In this document: positions 50,923 to 60,684 of the stretch, piece by piece | How the letters are laid out: every line of letters starts with the position of its first letter | How positions within the stretch are numbered: the first letter of the stretch is position 1 | Source of the DNA: Myroides sp. N17-2 | GTDB lineage: Bacteria; Bacteroidota; Bacteroidia; Flavobacteriales; Flavobacteriaceae | Direction: 5' to 3' | DNA length: 64,000 nucleotides | Assembly (NCBI RefSeq): GCF_002286775.1 | Contig: NZ_NSGJ01000027.1 | Span: 1-64,000, forward strand | Program-made: the position numbers and the translations under genes | Notes under the pieces: generated by a model | Database searches by the model: none | What the model saw: only the letters and a program-made list of their open reading frames with translations | Told to the model about the DNA's origin: nothing

Positions 50923-52440
50923 ATGAAGCACTTTCGTTTAGTATTATGTCAATTGTTGTTGTTAAGTGGTGTATGGACTTATGGACAGCAGTCAGATTCA
51001 TTAGCTATTAAGATAAAAGATAGACAGGATGTTCACTATCAGTTCACCGAGTCTATCTATGCTAATCCATCTCACTATCTGGACTATAGAAAATACAACC
51101 TTACTTCGTTTAGTATCACTAAACAATCAAGTAAGAACAAAACAACTTTAGCACAAGAAGGAAAAAATAGGGAGAACTTATACTTCAGTGCAGATGCTTA
51201 TCATAGGTTAGATGAGAATAGCGCAGTGTGGGGCAGTGCATCTTATCAACAAGGTAAGCGAAAAGAGGTAAAATGGAATGAAAGTGCGGATTACGATCTT
51301 ATATTTCCTTATGTGGTAGCAGATAGTATCGGTGGAGATATTAAGTATGAGAATTATTATGTGTCTGGCGGATATGTACAGCGATTAGGTAACTATAATA
51401 TAGGTGTCTCTGGATATTATGACGCGAAGATGGAGTACCGCAATATAGATCCTCGCCCTAAGAATTTATCTACACGTGTAGGGGGTACACTAGGGGTAAG
51501 TAGAGACTTTAATGAGAAGGTGACTATCGGTGTGAATACAAGTATAGAGAAGTACACACAGAAGCATAAGATGAGCTTTTATAGCCCTACAGGGTTCCCT
51601 GTTATCTATGAGATGAATGGAATGGGGAACTTTAATAACTTGCTCAAAGGAAAACGCACAGAGGCATATTATGACGGATGGATGTATGGAGTGAATGTAC
51701 AAGTGTATGATAGTAAAGCAAAGGATTGGTTTGTGACAGTAGGGACTAATGTATTTAGTTTTGAGAAGTTACTTCCTGATTTTTATGACTTGCAAGCTTC
51801 TAAGGCAAAAGATGTGATGTATAATTTCTCTAGTGGAAAGTTGTTTCACATTAAGGATATGCAATTAGGGGTACGTGTAGAGGGAATGATGAAGAAAAGA
51901 TTAGGTACGGAGAATTTGTTTATTAATGAAAGTACAAACAACTACTTAAAGATAGGAGAGGACGAACGCTATAAGTATGAAGAGCATAAGCTACGTCTAA
52001 GTGGGGTATGGAAGTATGAGACTGCGTATAATACATATAGTGTACAGCCTTATGTGGGGATATCACAAGAGATAGAGCGCTATAAAAAGCCTTATTCGAA
52101 GACAGATATTCAGTATACTCATTTAGGAGCTGACTTACAGTGGTTACACTCATTTATGAACAAGAGCATATTATCTGTACAGTCTAGTGTATCGATGAGA
52201 CAGATGAACACAGAGAAAGCAGTATTCGCTTATGGTAATAGCAATGCGATTAATCAGATGTTAGTAGATAATTATGCCCTACAGATAGCAGATTATTGGA
52301 CAGGAGGAGTGAGGGTTCGTTATGATTTTAGTCTTCCGAGTGTGATAGATGTGTTTATAGGAGGAGAGTATAACTACCAACACTTTCAGAAGTACGCTAG
52401 TAATAATAGTGTAGTAATGAGTGTTGGGATTACGTTTTAA
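50923..52440 (+). CDS. DUF6850 outer-membrane beta-barrel, operon 1
   Basis: 505 aa. Signal peptide ends near TYGQQ. The mature chain is alternating aromatic/polar beta-strands and ends in VVMSVGITF with terminal Phe, so it is probably an outer-membrane barrel of about 18-20 strands. Segments shared with the copy at 57873 include AVWGSASYQQGKRKEVKWNE, YVVADSIGGDIKYENYYVSG, and DPRPKNLSTRVGGTLGV. Function unknown. It lies 13 bases after the DUF4876 gene and 15 before the peroxidase gene. Confidence 0.85.
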   Translation: MKHFRLVLCQLLLLSGVWTYGQQSDSLAIKIKDRQDVHYQFTESIYANPSHYLDYRKYNLTSFSITKQSSKNKTTLAQEGKNRENLYFSADAYHRLDENSAVWGSASYQQGKRKEVKWNESADYDLIFPYVVADSIGGDIKYENYYVSGGYVQRLGNYNIGVSGYYDAKMEYRNIDPRPKNLSTRVGGTLGVSRDFNEKVTIGVNTSIEKYTQKHKMSFYSPTGFPVIYEMNGMGNFNNLLKGKRTEAYYDGWMYGVNVQVYDSKAKDWFVTVGTNVFSFEKLLPDFYDLQASKAKDVMYNFSSGKLFHIKDMQLGVRVEGMMKKRLGTENLFINESTNNYLKIGEDERYKYEEHKLRLSGVWKYETAYNTYSVQPYVGISQEIERYKKPYSKTDIQYTHLGADLQWLHSFMNKSILSVQSSVSMRQMNTEKAVFAYGNSNAINQMLVDNYALQIADYWTGGVRVRYDFSLPSVIDVFIGGEYNYQHFQKYASNNSVVMSVGITF

Positions 52441-52455
52441 AAAGAATAGAATAAA

Positions 52456-53586
52456 ATGAAAAGAAATATAGGTGTTATCACAGGGGCAATATTACTCTTC
52501 GTTGGGTATACTAATTTTGAGGTGAAGACTGTATCTGAGTATACAGACATTACGGATAAGTATAAACGACCTATCGAATATTGGCCAAGTCCTGAGGTTG
52601 ATAAAAGTGTACAGTGGAAGGAATTTGAAGCATTATCAGTAGATACATTATATTATGAGACGCAGGACCTACCTGAGGTGGCATTAGGTAGAGCCTTGTT
52701 CTTTGATCCTAAGTTGTCAAAGTCTAATCAGATATCGTGTAGTTCTTGTCACGATCCTGAGATGGGATGGACAGATCATAGACAGGTATCATTAGGAAAT
52801 GACCATCTGTTAGGAGCACGTAATACTCCTTCGTTATATAATATCGCTGAGGTAAAGTCATTCTTTTGGGATGGACGAGCTAGTAGTTTAGAAGAGCAGG
52901 CTACTGGTCCGTTATCCGCACACCACGAGATGGATACCAATGTCAAAACACTACCTGCCAAGCTGAATAAAATAAAGGACTATAAACCCTTGTTTAAAGA
53001 GGCTTTTGGGGATGAGAAGATTACGTATGAACGTATCGTAGGTGCTATAGCTACTTTTCAAAAGACTATCAGAAGTCAACCAAGTCGCTTTGATAAGTTT
53101 ATACAAGGAGAATATCAGTATCTAACAGAACAAGAGATATATGGAATGCACTTGTTTAGAACTAAGGCGGGATGCATGAATTGTCACAACGGAAAGAATC
53201 TAACTGATGAATCGTTTCACAATATAGGATTGACGTATTATAAGAGAGAGTATGAGGATTTGGGTAGATATCAATATACTAAGAAGGCTGAAGATGTAGG
53301 AAAGTTTAGAACTCCTTCTCTTAGAGATTTATTAGTAACGAAACCCTGGATGCATAATGGGCTGATGGATGATCTAGAAGGTATAGTCAATCTGTATAAC
53401 AGTGGTATGCATATGATAGATCCTAGCACAGAAGAGAAAGCGCTAGATTCCTTGTTTCCTGTTACTGATCCATTAATGAAACCATTAAAACTAAATGAGA
53501 AAGAGATAAAAGCAATTGTAGCTTTTTTAGAATCTATGTCAGGGAGCTATTATAAAATGGAACGTCCTGTGTTTCCAACAAAATAA
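52456..53586 (+). CDS. Di-heme cytochrome c peroxidase / MauG family, operon 1
   Basis: 376 aa. N-terminal signal or anchor (about 7-20), so periplasmic. Two c-type heme sites: CSSCH (95-99) and CMNCH (240-244). Family segments include GRALFFDPKLSKSNQISC, LGARNTPSLYNIAEVKSFFW, DGRASSLEEQATGPL, TPSLRDLL, PWMHNG and the C-terminal IVAFLESMSG. Members either reduce H2O2 or, like MauG and MbnH, use peroxide to oxidise a protein partner. Being last in a TonB-receptor operon favours a tailoring or metal-redox role over simple detoxification (inference). Confidence 0.93.
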   Translation: MKRNIGVITGAILLFVGYTNFEVKTVSEYTDITDKYKRPIEYWPSPEVDKSVQWKEFEALSVDTLYYETQDLPEVALGRALFFDPKLSKSNQISCSSCHDPEMGWTDHRQVSLGNDHLLGARNTPSLYNIAEVKSFFWDGRASSLEEQATGPLSAHHEMDTNVKTLPAKLNKIKDYKPLFKEAFGDEKITYERIVGAIATFQKTIRSQPSRFDKFIQGEYQYLTEQEIYGMHLFRTKAGCMNCHNGKNLTDESFHNIGLTYYKREYEDLGRYQYTKKAEDVGKFRTPSLRDLLVTKPWMHNGLMDDLEGIVNLYNSGMHMIDPSTEEKALDSLFPVTDPLMKPLKLNEKEIKAIVAFLESMSGSYYKMERPVFPTK

Positions 53587-53610
53587 CGCTTATTTACTTT
53601 AAATAAATAC

Positions 53611-53650
53611 AAAACATCTTCTTTTGATACTATTCAGAAGAAGATGTTTT
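53611..53650 (+). terminator. Terminator of uptake operon 1
   Basis: 13-base perfect stem AAAACATCTTCTT / AAGAAGATGTTTT followed by T-rich sequence, so the tandem operons are separate transcripts. Confidence 0.8.
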
Positions 53651-53836
53651 TGTTTCATAGAAGTTTATGGTATATGCTTTGTGTTGTAGTGTGTTCCTTA
53701 TTGATGATAATAGTGATGTTGAATTGTGTTTTTTGTGATTAAAATACAATGTATTTGTTTAAAAGCTATTTATTAGTTTATTTATATTCGTTCTTAAATG
53801 TATATATAGTATTAATTTGAATCAAATCTAAATAAC

Positions 53837-53868
53837 TTGTGTTATTTCAGAGATGTTGACTACTTTTG
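53837..53868 (+). promoter_or_regulatory. Promoter of uptake operon 2
   Basis: TTG at 53837-53839, 21 bases, TACTTTTG at 53861-53868. The leader is about 15 bases. Layout is the same as for operon 1, but the surrounding sequence is not conserved. Confidence 0.7.
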
Positions 53869-53890
53869 TCAATTGTTAATACAGTTCTAA

Positions 53891-56623
53891 ATGACACGCT
53901 TATCTCAAGTTCTTCTTGTTGCTTTACTATTACTATGTAGTACTCTTACATTTGCACAATCTTCTACGTTGCAGTTAAAAGTATTATTGTTAGATTCTCA
54001 AAATAAAAGCATTCAAGATGCTAGTATACAAATTACTAGTTCTAAGACTTCTCAGTTAAAAATCAGTGATGAAAAAGGTATTGTAGTTTTTGATTTAAAA
54101 GCTGATAGCTATACTGTTGAGGTATTTCACATTGGTTACGGGAATTCTAAGACAGTAGTAAATCTATTGCAAAATCAGACATTGCCAATCTACTTATCTG
54201 CTAATACGAATATTTTAGAGGAGATGATAATTACAGCAACGGAGAGCAAGGGGCTTACGTCAACTTCTGTGATAAGCCGTCAAGCGATGGAGCACTTGCA
54301 ACCATCAAGTTTTGCTGATTTAATGGAATTATTGCCTGGAGGACAGGCTAAAGATCCTAAACTAACTACAGCTAATCCTGCACTAATTAGAGAGAATAAT
54401 CCTGGGGAGAAATATGCAACAGGGGCATTAGGAGTACAGTTTATGGTAGATAATAATATCATAAACACGAATGCCGATATGCAAGTATCTGCCAAAGGTT
54501 TTAAAACATCACATATAGGTGTAGATATGCGTAGTCTATCTACTAATGATATAGAGAGTGTAGAGGTTATCCGTGGTATACCTACTGCTGCATATGGAGA
54601 CTTGAGTTCGGGATTGATTAAGATTAATAGAAAGATAGGATACACACCACTACAGGCGAGATTTAAAGTGGATGGTTTTAGTAAACTGTACTATGTCGGA
54701 AAAGGGATAGATACGAAGACAGGGTGGAAGCTTAATGCCAGTGTTGATTTCTTAGATGCTAAAAATGACCCTACAGATATACTGCAAAATTATAAGAGGA
54801 TATCTTCTTCGTTGCGTTCTGAAAAGACTTTTGTAGTAGGAGGATATGATTTGCAATGGAAAGCCAATTTTGATTATAGTGGTACGATAGATAATGATAA
54901 GTTTGATCCTGATACAGGGTATGATAGAACAGATAGTTATAAGAATAGTAGGCAGAACTTCGCTTTAGGAAATAATCTAAAACTTGACTTTAGTAAAGAT
55001 GGCTTGTTTAAAAATATAACATTGAATACTTATGTGTCACAAGGAATAGAAGATATTAAAGAAACGATCTTTATACAGCAGAATGGACGTGTAGCTATTC
55101 CTGTTGGTAATGAAACAGGAGAGAATGAAGGTGTCTTTTTACCTAGTTCTTATGTAGCTACTTCTAAGACTGAAGGGCGACCTTTAAATATTAATACAAA
55201 GTTACAGTCAGACCTAGGTTTTTCTACAGGAGGAATTAAACATAATGGTGAAATAGGGATTGACTTTAGATATGCTAAGAATAATGGTAGAGGAGAGTTA
55301 TTCGATCCATTATTACCCCCTACTACAGGAACGATGAGACGCCCTCGCCCTTTTAATGAAGTACCAGCTTCTCAGATATTAGCCGCTTATGTAGGTGATC
55401 GTATGGAGTATGAGTTAGGTAATCACCATCTGCAGTTATATGCTGGTTTGCGTATGTCTAAGTTACTAGGAGTAGGTAAGGCATTTAGTATTAGTGATAG
55501 AGTATTTACAGAACCTCGTATTAACTTTCAATGGGGACTCCCTAACCTAAAAATAGGGAATGAGTACTTAAAAACTGATATTACAGTAGGGTATGGAGAG
55601 CTGTATAAACAACCTACTTTAGCTGTATTATATCCACAGGACCGTTATTTTGATATGGTTCAGGTGAGTTATTTAGATCCTAAAACTGATAATGCTTATG
55701 CACAGTTCTATACCCATAGAATGTCTTTAGAGAATCACAGTCTTATAGGGGCTAAAAACACAAAGAAAGAGATTCGTCTAGACTTAGAGTATAGTAAACA
55801 CAAGTTTTACATCACTTATTTTGACGAGAAAATGACTACTGGTTTTAGAGATATGACTCAGTTTATGGGATTTGAATATAAGCGTTATGAGTCTAAAGAT
55901 ATCGTATGGAATGATGAGTTAGGAAAACCAGATTTAGAAAACTCTCGTTGGTCAAATAGACAAGATATGATGCAGTACTCACATACAGAGAATGGAAGTA
56001 GCACACTTAAGGAAGGAATAGAGTTTGGATATTCTTCACCGCGTTTTGAGGTTATCAATACGCGTATTACGCTAAACGGAGCTTGGTTTAAAACAACGTA
56101 TTCTAATAGCGCAGATATTATCTGGCGACCTGGAACTACTGTTAATGGACAACAGTTTTTGTATGCAGGTATTTATGCTGATGATAGTGGTAATAGAAGA
56201 TCTTCTTTAGTTTATAATTTAGTAGTAGATACTTATCTACCAAGTTTAGATATGAACATCTCTGCTTCTTTGCAAGGGGATATTTTTAGAAGAGATTTAA
56301 ATCTGAATAGGGTAGCAGCACCATACGCTTATATGGGATTAGATAATGTGGTTCATCCCTTCACAGACGAAAGTGCCAATGATCCGATATTACAGCATTT
56401 AGTAAGACCTGTTTCTAAAACAGATGGTATGGAAGATAGAAGACCATTCACCTTTAATGCAAACTTTAAAATATCTAAGAGAATTTATAAATCAGTGAAA
56501 GCGTCAATGTTCGTTAATCGTTTATTCTCACATTATTCGTCATATACATTTAATGGTGTGAAAGTTAACAGAAAGGATGCTAATGGACCATATTTCGGAA
56601 TGGAGATAAACTTTAATATTTAA
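53891..56623 (+). CDS. TonB-dependent receptor, operon 2
   Basis: 910 aa. Signal peptide ends near TFAQS. It has the same architecture as the receptor at 46844: carboxypeptidase-regulatory-like domain, plug (ILEEMIITATESKGLTSTSV, PSSFADLMELLPGGQAKDP, VEVIRGIPTAAYGDLSSGLI) and a barrel ending in GPYFGMEINFNI. The plug and C-terminus are close to the first copy, while the barrel is more diverged. That pattern suggests related but different ligands. It is first of the second four-gene operon. Confidence 0.92.
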   Translation: MTRLSQVLLVALLLLCSTLTFAQSSTLQLKVLLLDSQNKSIQDASIQITSSKTSQLKISDEKGIVVFDLKADSYTVEVFHIGYGNSKTVVNLLQNQTLPIYLSANTNILEEMIITATESKGLTSTSVISRQAMEHLQPSSFADLMELLPGGQAKDPKLTTANPALIRENNPGEKYATGALGVQFMVDNNIINTNADMQVSAKGFKTSHIGVDMRSLSTNDIESVEVIRGIPTAAYGDLSSGLIKINRKIGYTPLQARFKVDGFSKLYYVGKGIDTKTGWKLNASVDFLDAKNDPTDILQNYKRISSSLRSEKTFVVGGYDLQWKANFDYSGTIDNDKFDPDTGYDRTDSYKNSRQNFALGNNLKLDFSKDGLFKNITLNTYVSQGIEDIKETIFIQQNGRVAIPVGNETGENEGVFLPSSYVATSKTEGRPLNINTKLQSDLGFSTGGIKHNGEIGIDFRYAKNNGRGELFDPLLPPTTGTMRRPRPFNEVPASQILAAYVGDRMEYELGNHHLQLYAGLRMSKLLGVGKAFSISDRVFTEPRINFQWGLPNLKIGNEYLKTDITVGYGELYKQPTLAVLYPQDRYFDMVQVSYLDPKTDNAYAQFYTHRMSLENHSLIGAKNTKKEIRLDLEYSKHKFYITYFDEKMTTGFRDMTQFMGFEYKRYESKDIVWNDELGKPDLENSRWSNRQDMMQYSHTENGSSTLKEGIEFGYSSPRFEVINTRITLNGAWFKTTYSNSADIIWRPGTTVNGQQFLYAGIYADDSGNRRSSLVYNLVVDTYLPSLDMNISASLQGDIFRRDLNLNRVAAPYAYMGLDNVVHPFTDESANDPILQHLVRPVSKTDGMEDRRPFTFNANFKISKRIYKSVKASMFVNRLFSHYSSYTFNGVKVNRKDANGPYFGMEINFNI

Positions 56624-56627
56624 GACA

Positions 56628-57860
56628 ATGAAATTAAGACATATATTTTTATACGCATTGATGGTGACAATGAGCTTATCTGTTAGTTCTTGTCTTACAG
56701 ATGATAATGCTATTAACATAAACCAAAACTCTACTGTGTCAATGGCATTTAAAGTAGAGGGGATAAAGGAAATAAAAGAATTAGAAGTAGAGTTCGTTGA
56801 AGTAAATACTGGGCTAAAAATAATAGAGAAGGCTCAAGGAACTCCTTACTTTTCTGTTGCTCTTCCTATCGGTTCTTATAGAATGTCTGCTGAAGGGATA
56901 GGACTTTTAGCGGAAGGAGAAGAAGTAAGTTTAAGTAGTAAAAGCGAAATGTTAGATGTGACAGATCAAGTTGTTAATCTAAACATTACACTTTTTGTTA
57001 AACAATTAAATGAAGACTTTGTATTCGAAGAGATTTTCTTTGCAGGATTGCAAACACTTGAGCTAAAAGCATATCAAACAGGAAAGTACTTTAAATTAGT
57101 GAATAATACGGATAAAGTGCTTTATGCAGATGGTCTACTTATAGCTCAATCTGATTTCTTGACAACCAAAGACAATAAGGAAACTCCAGACGTTTTAAAT
57201 GAGGCATTCGTATTGCAGTCTGTTATGATGTTGCCAGGTAGTGGTAAAGAATACCCTGTAGAGCCAGGTGACTTTATCGTGATAGCTGATAATGCACAGA
57301 ATCATAACTTACCTAATGTACCTGGCGCTGATTTATCTAATGCGAACTTTGAATTCCCTATTACAGAGAACCCAAAAAACGTGCAACCAGATAATCCTAA
57401 TGTACCTAACGTTAAAATGATATATAGTAAGTTGAATTTTAGTATGTTCGCTATGCACGATCGTGGACAAACAGGATATATAGTAGCTCGTTTTCCTGAA
57501 GGAGAAAATGAAGAGACTTGGTTAGCTAATTATAAGTTTGATTATAGTTATTTAACGGCAGCAGGTAAAGAACAAAAATTCGATAGATATAAGATTCCTA
57601 ATAGTTGGATTATTGATGGTGTGAACGGAAGTATCCCTGACAAATTTGAACGATTAGTAACTTCTCCTTCTTTGGATAGTGGATATTCTTATTGTGCAAC
57701 TTCAGAATCTGACAAAGCTAGATATGGTAAAACAATTCGAAGAAAGGTTCTAGGTCCAAATGAGCAAGGGCGTAATGTATATAAGGACACTAATAACTCT
57801 TCAGTTGATTTTGTTCCTCAGTCAGTGATGTCTTTAAAAGATGGAATACATCATAACTAA
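56628..57860 (+). CDS. DUF4876 lipoprotein, operon 2
   Basis: 410 aa. Lipobox SSC (Cys22), then LTDDNAIN. It shares the C-terminal layout of the operon 1 copy: FVFEEIFFAGLQTLELKAYQ, KYFKLVNNTDKVLYADGLLI, EPGDFIVIADNAQNHN, YKIPNSWIIDGVNG, KTIRRKVLGPNEQGRNVYKD and TNNSSVDF. The N-terminal part is much more diverged. It starts 4 bases after the receptor stop. Probably a surface-exposed partner of the receptor. Confidence 0.85.
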   Translation: MKLRHIFLYALMVTMSLSVSSCLTDDNAININQNSTVSMAFKVEGIKEIKELEVEFVEVNTGLKIIEKAQGTPYFSVALPIGSYRMSAEGIGLLAEGEEVSLSSKSEMLDVTDQVVNLNITLFVKQLNEDFVFEEIFFAGLQTLELKAYQTGKYFKLVNNTDKVLYADGLLIAQSDFLTTKDNKETPDVLNEAFVLQSVMMLPGSGKEYPVEPGDFIVIADNAQNHNLPNVPGADLSNANFEFPITENPKNVQPDNPNVPNVKMIYSKLNFSMFAMHDRGQTGYIVARFPEGENEETWLANYKFDYSYLTAAGKEQKFDRYKIPNSWIIDGVNGSIPDKFERLVTSPSLDSGYSYCATSESDKARYGKTIRRKVLGPNEQGRNVYKDTNNSSVDFVPQSVMSLKDGIHHN

Positions 57861-57872
57861 AAGATCAGTACA

Positions 57873-59402
57873 TTGAAAAATAGATATATAAATATAATAG
57901 CGATAATTAGTGTATTGTTTTGTGCTGAGATTAATGCTCAGGATATGACAGCACCTAGTCTTTATGTTAATAGATTAGCTCAGCGCGATATGAACATCGT
58001 TTTCGGACAGGAGTTCTATGCCAATCGTGCTTTTATGACAGGATATAATTCTTCTTCTTTTTCTGAGTTAAGTATAAATCAACAGTCAAGTCGTAAGGAT
58101 GCTTATCTTATACAAGACGGAGATGGCTTAGATGCTTTTAAAGTAAATACCTCGTCTTATAGAAGATTGAAAAATGATGCTGTGTTATGGGGAAGTGCTT
58201 CTTATACTACACAGAAACAGAAGAATATGAAGTGGAATGAGAATCTAGATCGACATATATTAGGACCATATGTATTGGGAGATTCGATAGGAGGGACTAT
58301 GAAGCAAGAAGTTTATCAGTTCTCAGGAGGTATGGCTAAGCAGTTTGATAAATGGACTGTTGGTGGAGAGGTGAGCTATGTAGCTAAAAGCGGATATAGA
58401 GAAGTTGACCCTAGGCCAAAGAATACTACTTCAGATTTGAATGTGAGATTAGGAGTTAATTATAATGTATATAGAGATTATGAATTAGGAGTATATACTA
58501 AGTTGAATAAGTATACGCAGAATACTTCTATTAAATTCGTTAGCCTATTAGGTAAGCCCATTGCATATCATTTAACAGGATTAGGCTCTTATAATTATTA
58601 CTTTAGTTCAGCTAATAATATGTCGATGATCTATGATGGATTAGGATATGATATAGGTGGTACTTTTGCAAAAAATAAAGGTAAAGACTTTTTAATACAG
58701 GCTTCCTTTGGACAGTTTGATATCAAAAAAGGATATAGTACTAACCCGTCGAAAGATATGTCTGAATTAAAGACTAAGAACTATACTTTAGGAGCTATAA
58801 AGTATGTTGATTTTGATGAACATCGTTTAGGAGCTAAGATAAATTATGTATTAAGTGAATCGAGAGGGACTGAGTCTTTTTATTCTAAAGTGGGAAAACT
58901 AGAGGAGAAGATAGCAGAGAAAGAATTGTATAAATTCATTCGAAGTGATATTTATACTAGTTTATTCTATCAATATAGTACAGAGGTTAGTCGTTTAGTA
59001 ATATCTCCTTCATTTACTGTAGAACAGACTGATGAGAAGAGAAGAGATACTTTTGCTAAACAACGCTTTACATATCTTCACTATGGTTTAGAACTTGATT
59101 ATATGCGACAACTTAATCAAACTAATATCGTAACAGTAACTCCTTATTTTAAAGTACGCAACCTTAAAGAAGACACCGTGAATATGGTAGATTCTTATAA
59201 AAGCCCTGCGATGACTGAGTGGACTAGGAATGATTTGGCTATTAATACTTCTAATTATCAGAGTTATGGTGTGACTGCTAGATATGATGTGAAGTTCATG
59301 AATATACCAGCTATGTTTGCTCAAATACAGTTTGAGCAGACTAAATACAATGTAAACAAAACGAATAACTATATAGGAATGTCTTTAGGGGTTACTTTCT
59401 AG
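57873..59402 (+). CDS. DUF6850 outer-membrane beta-barrel, operon 2
   Basis: 509 aa with a TTG start. Signal peptide ends near INAQD. The barrel-type sequence ends in YIGMSLGVTF. Conserved with the copy at 50923: AVLWGSASYTTQKQKNMKWN, YVLGDSIGGTMKQEVYQFSG and REVDPRPKNTTSDLNVRLGV. The exact role is unknown. It starts 12 bases after the DUF4876 stop, and the peroxidase gene follows after 26 bases. Confidence 0.85.
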   Translation: MKNRYINIIAIISVLFCAEINAQDMTAPSLYVNRLAQRDMNIVFGQEFYANRAFMTGYNSSSFSELSINQQSSRKDAYLIQDGDGLDAFKVNTSSYRRLKNDAVLWGSASYTTQKQKNMKWNENLDRHILGPYVLGDSIGGTMKQEVYQFSGGMAKQFDKWTVGGEVSYVAKSGYREVDPRPKNTTSDLNVRLGVNYNVYRDYELGVYTKLNKYTQNTSIKFVSLLGKPIAYHLTGLGSYNYYFSSANNMSMIYDGLGYDIGGTFAKNKGKDFLIQASFGQFDIKKGYSTNPSKDMSELKTKNYTLGAIKYVDFDEHRLGAKINYVLSESRGTESFYSKVGKLEEKIAEKELYKFIRSDIYTSLFYQYSTEVSRLVISPSFTVEQTDEKRRDTFAKQRFTYLHYGLELDYMRQLNQTNIVTVTPYFKVRNLKEDTVNMVDSYKSPAMTEWTRNDLAINTSNYQSYGVTARYDVKFMNIPAMFAQIQFEQTKYNVNKTNNYIGMSLGVTF

Positions 59403-59428
59403 ATAGTTATCACTAACAATAATAAACA

Positions 59429-60574
59429 ATGAAGAAGGTAATTATTTTATTATCTGGAGCAGTTGCTTTTGGGCTTTTTAGTTTTAGTCCTAAGTTTACT
59501 GGATTCTTAGGAAGCGACAATCCTGAGTATCAAAAAATAATCGATAGTTATAAACAACCAATTTCGCAATGGCCTAAACCGACGATAGAAGAAGGTGTAG
59601 TGTGGAGTGAAATGGCAAGTATTCAGAAGGACTCTGCTTATTTTACAGATCAGTCTAAACCGGAAGTTATTTTAGGAAGAATGTTGTTCTTTGATCCTAA
59701 GTTATCTAAGTCTAATCAGATATCGTGTAGTTCTTGTCACGATCCAGAAATGGGGTGGACAGATAGACGTATGGTTGGTTTAGGTCACGATCATTTAAAG
59801 GGGGCTCGTAATACGCCTTCTTTATATAATACAGCCGAGCGAACTTCTTATTTTTGGGATGGTCGAGCAAATACTTTAGAAGAACAAGCTACAGGTCCAT
59901 TATCAGCTCATAATGAAATGGCAATGGATGTAGTAGAACTACCTGCTAAACTAAGTAAAGTGGAAGGGTATAAACCTTATTTTGAGAAAGCCTTTGGAGA
60001 TAATAAGATTACTTATGAAAGAGTAGTGGGGGCAATAGCTTCTTTTCAACGTACTATCAAAAGTCAACCAAGTAGATTTGATGCTTTTATAGATGGAAAA
60101 TATAAAGCGTTAAATGATCAGGAGATTTATGGAATGCACTTGTTTAGAACAAAAGCGGGATGTATGAACTGTCACAGCGGTAAATACTTAACAGATGAAT
60201 CATTTCACAATATAGGATTGACTTATTATAAACGACAGTTTGAAGACTTAGGAAGATATGAAGTGACAAAAGATCCTAATGATGTAGGTAAGTTTAAGAC
60301 CCCAGGATTACGTGATTTATTGAATACTAGACCTTGGATGCATAATGGACTGTTTGATAACTTAGAAGGAATTGTGAATATGTATAATAGTGGTATGCAT
60401 ATGATAGATCCTAAGCCTGAACAGAAAGCAAAAGATCCTATGTATCCTGTAACAGATCCTCTGATGAAACCATTAGAATTAACAAAAGAGGAGACAAAGG
60501 CTATTGTTGCTTTTCTTGAATCATTATCAGGAAGTAAGTTTAAGATGAGAAGACCAGATTTTCCAAAAGAATAG
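59429..60574 (+). CDS. Di-heme cytochrome c peroxidase / MauG family, operon 2
   Basis: 381 aa. It has an N-terminal signal or anchor, and heme sites CSSCH (100-104) and CMNCH (245-249). It is the most conserved of the four duplicated genes: blocks such as GRMLFFDPKLSKSNQISC, SCHDPEMGWTDRR, GARNTPSLYN, QATGPLSAHNEM, KAGCMNCHSGKYLTDESFHN and YNSGMHMIDP nearly match the operon 1 copy. The DNA around the first heme site is identical over 38 bases. The strong conservation beside diverged receptors suggests a common chemistry on different ligands. Confidence 0.93.
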   Translation: MKKVIILLSGAVAFGLFSFSPKFTGFLGSDNPEYQKIIDSYKQPISQWPKPTIEEGVVWSEMASIQKDSAYFTDQSKPEVILGRMLFFDPKLSKSNQISCSSCHDPEMGWTDRRMVGLGHDHLKGARNTPSLYNTAERTSYFWDGRANTLEEQATGPLSAHNEMAMDVVELPAKLSKVEGYKPYFEKAFGDNKITYERVVGAIASFQRTIKSQPSRFDAFIDGKYKALNDQEIYGMHLFRTKAGCMNCHSGKYLTDESFHNIGLTYYKRQFEDLGRYEVTKDPNDVGKFKTPGLRDLLNTRPWMHNGLFDNLEGIVNMYNSGMHMIDPKPEQKAKDPMYPVTDPLMKPLELTKEETKAIVAFLESLSGSKFKMRRPDFPKE

Positions 60575-60582
60575 ATTATAAG

Positions 60583-60607
60583 GAGATTGTTTCTAGTAAA
60601 CAGTCTC
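60583..60607 (+). terminator. Terminator of uptake operon 2
   Basis: GAGATTGTTT / AAACAGTCTC (one wobble pair) with a 5-base loop and a T-run, 8 bases after the stop. Confidence 0.8.
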
Positions 60608-60684
60608 TTTTTTTCGTTAAAAAGGATAGGTACTTGTTGAGGTAAAAGACGTAACTTAGATGTTCATCAAAAAAATGCAGTGTT

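Larger units (their letters stand above)
53587..53890. other. 304-bp spacer between uptake operons
   Basis: Holds the terminator of operon 1 (53611-53650) and the promoter of operon 2 (53837-53868). The remainder is AT-rich with no visible gene or repeat. Confidence 0.6.

Noticed and set aside
46844..60574. Composite transposon carrying the duplicated operons
   Set aside because: No transposase, no flanking inverted repeats, and the copies are too diverged for a recent event; tandem duplication is simpler.
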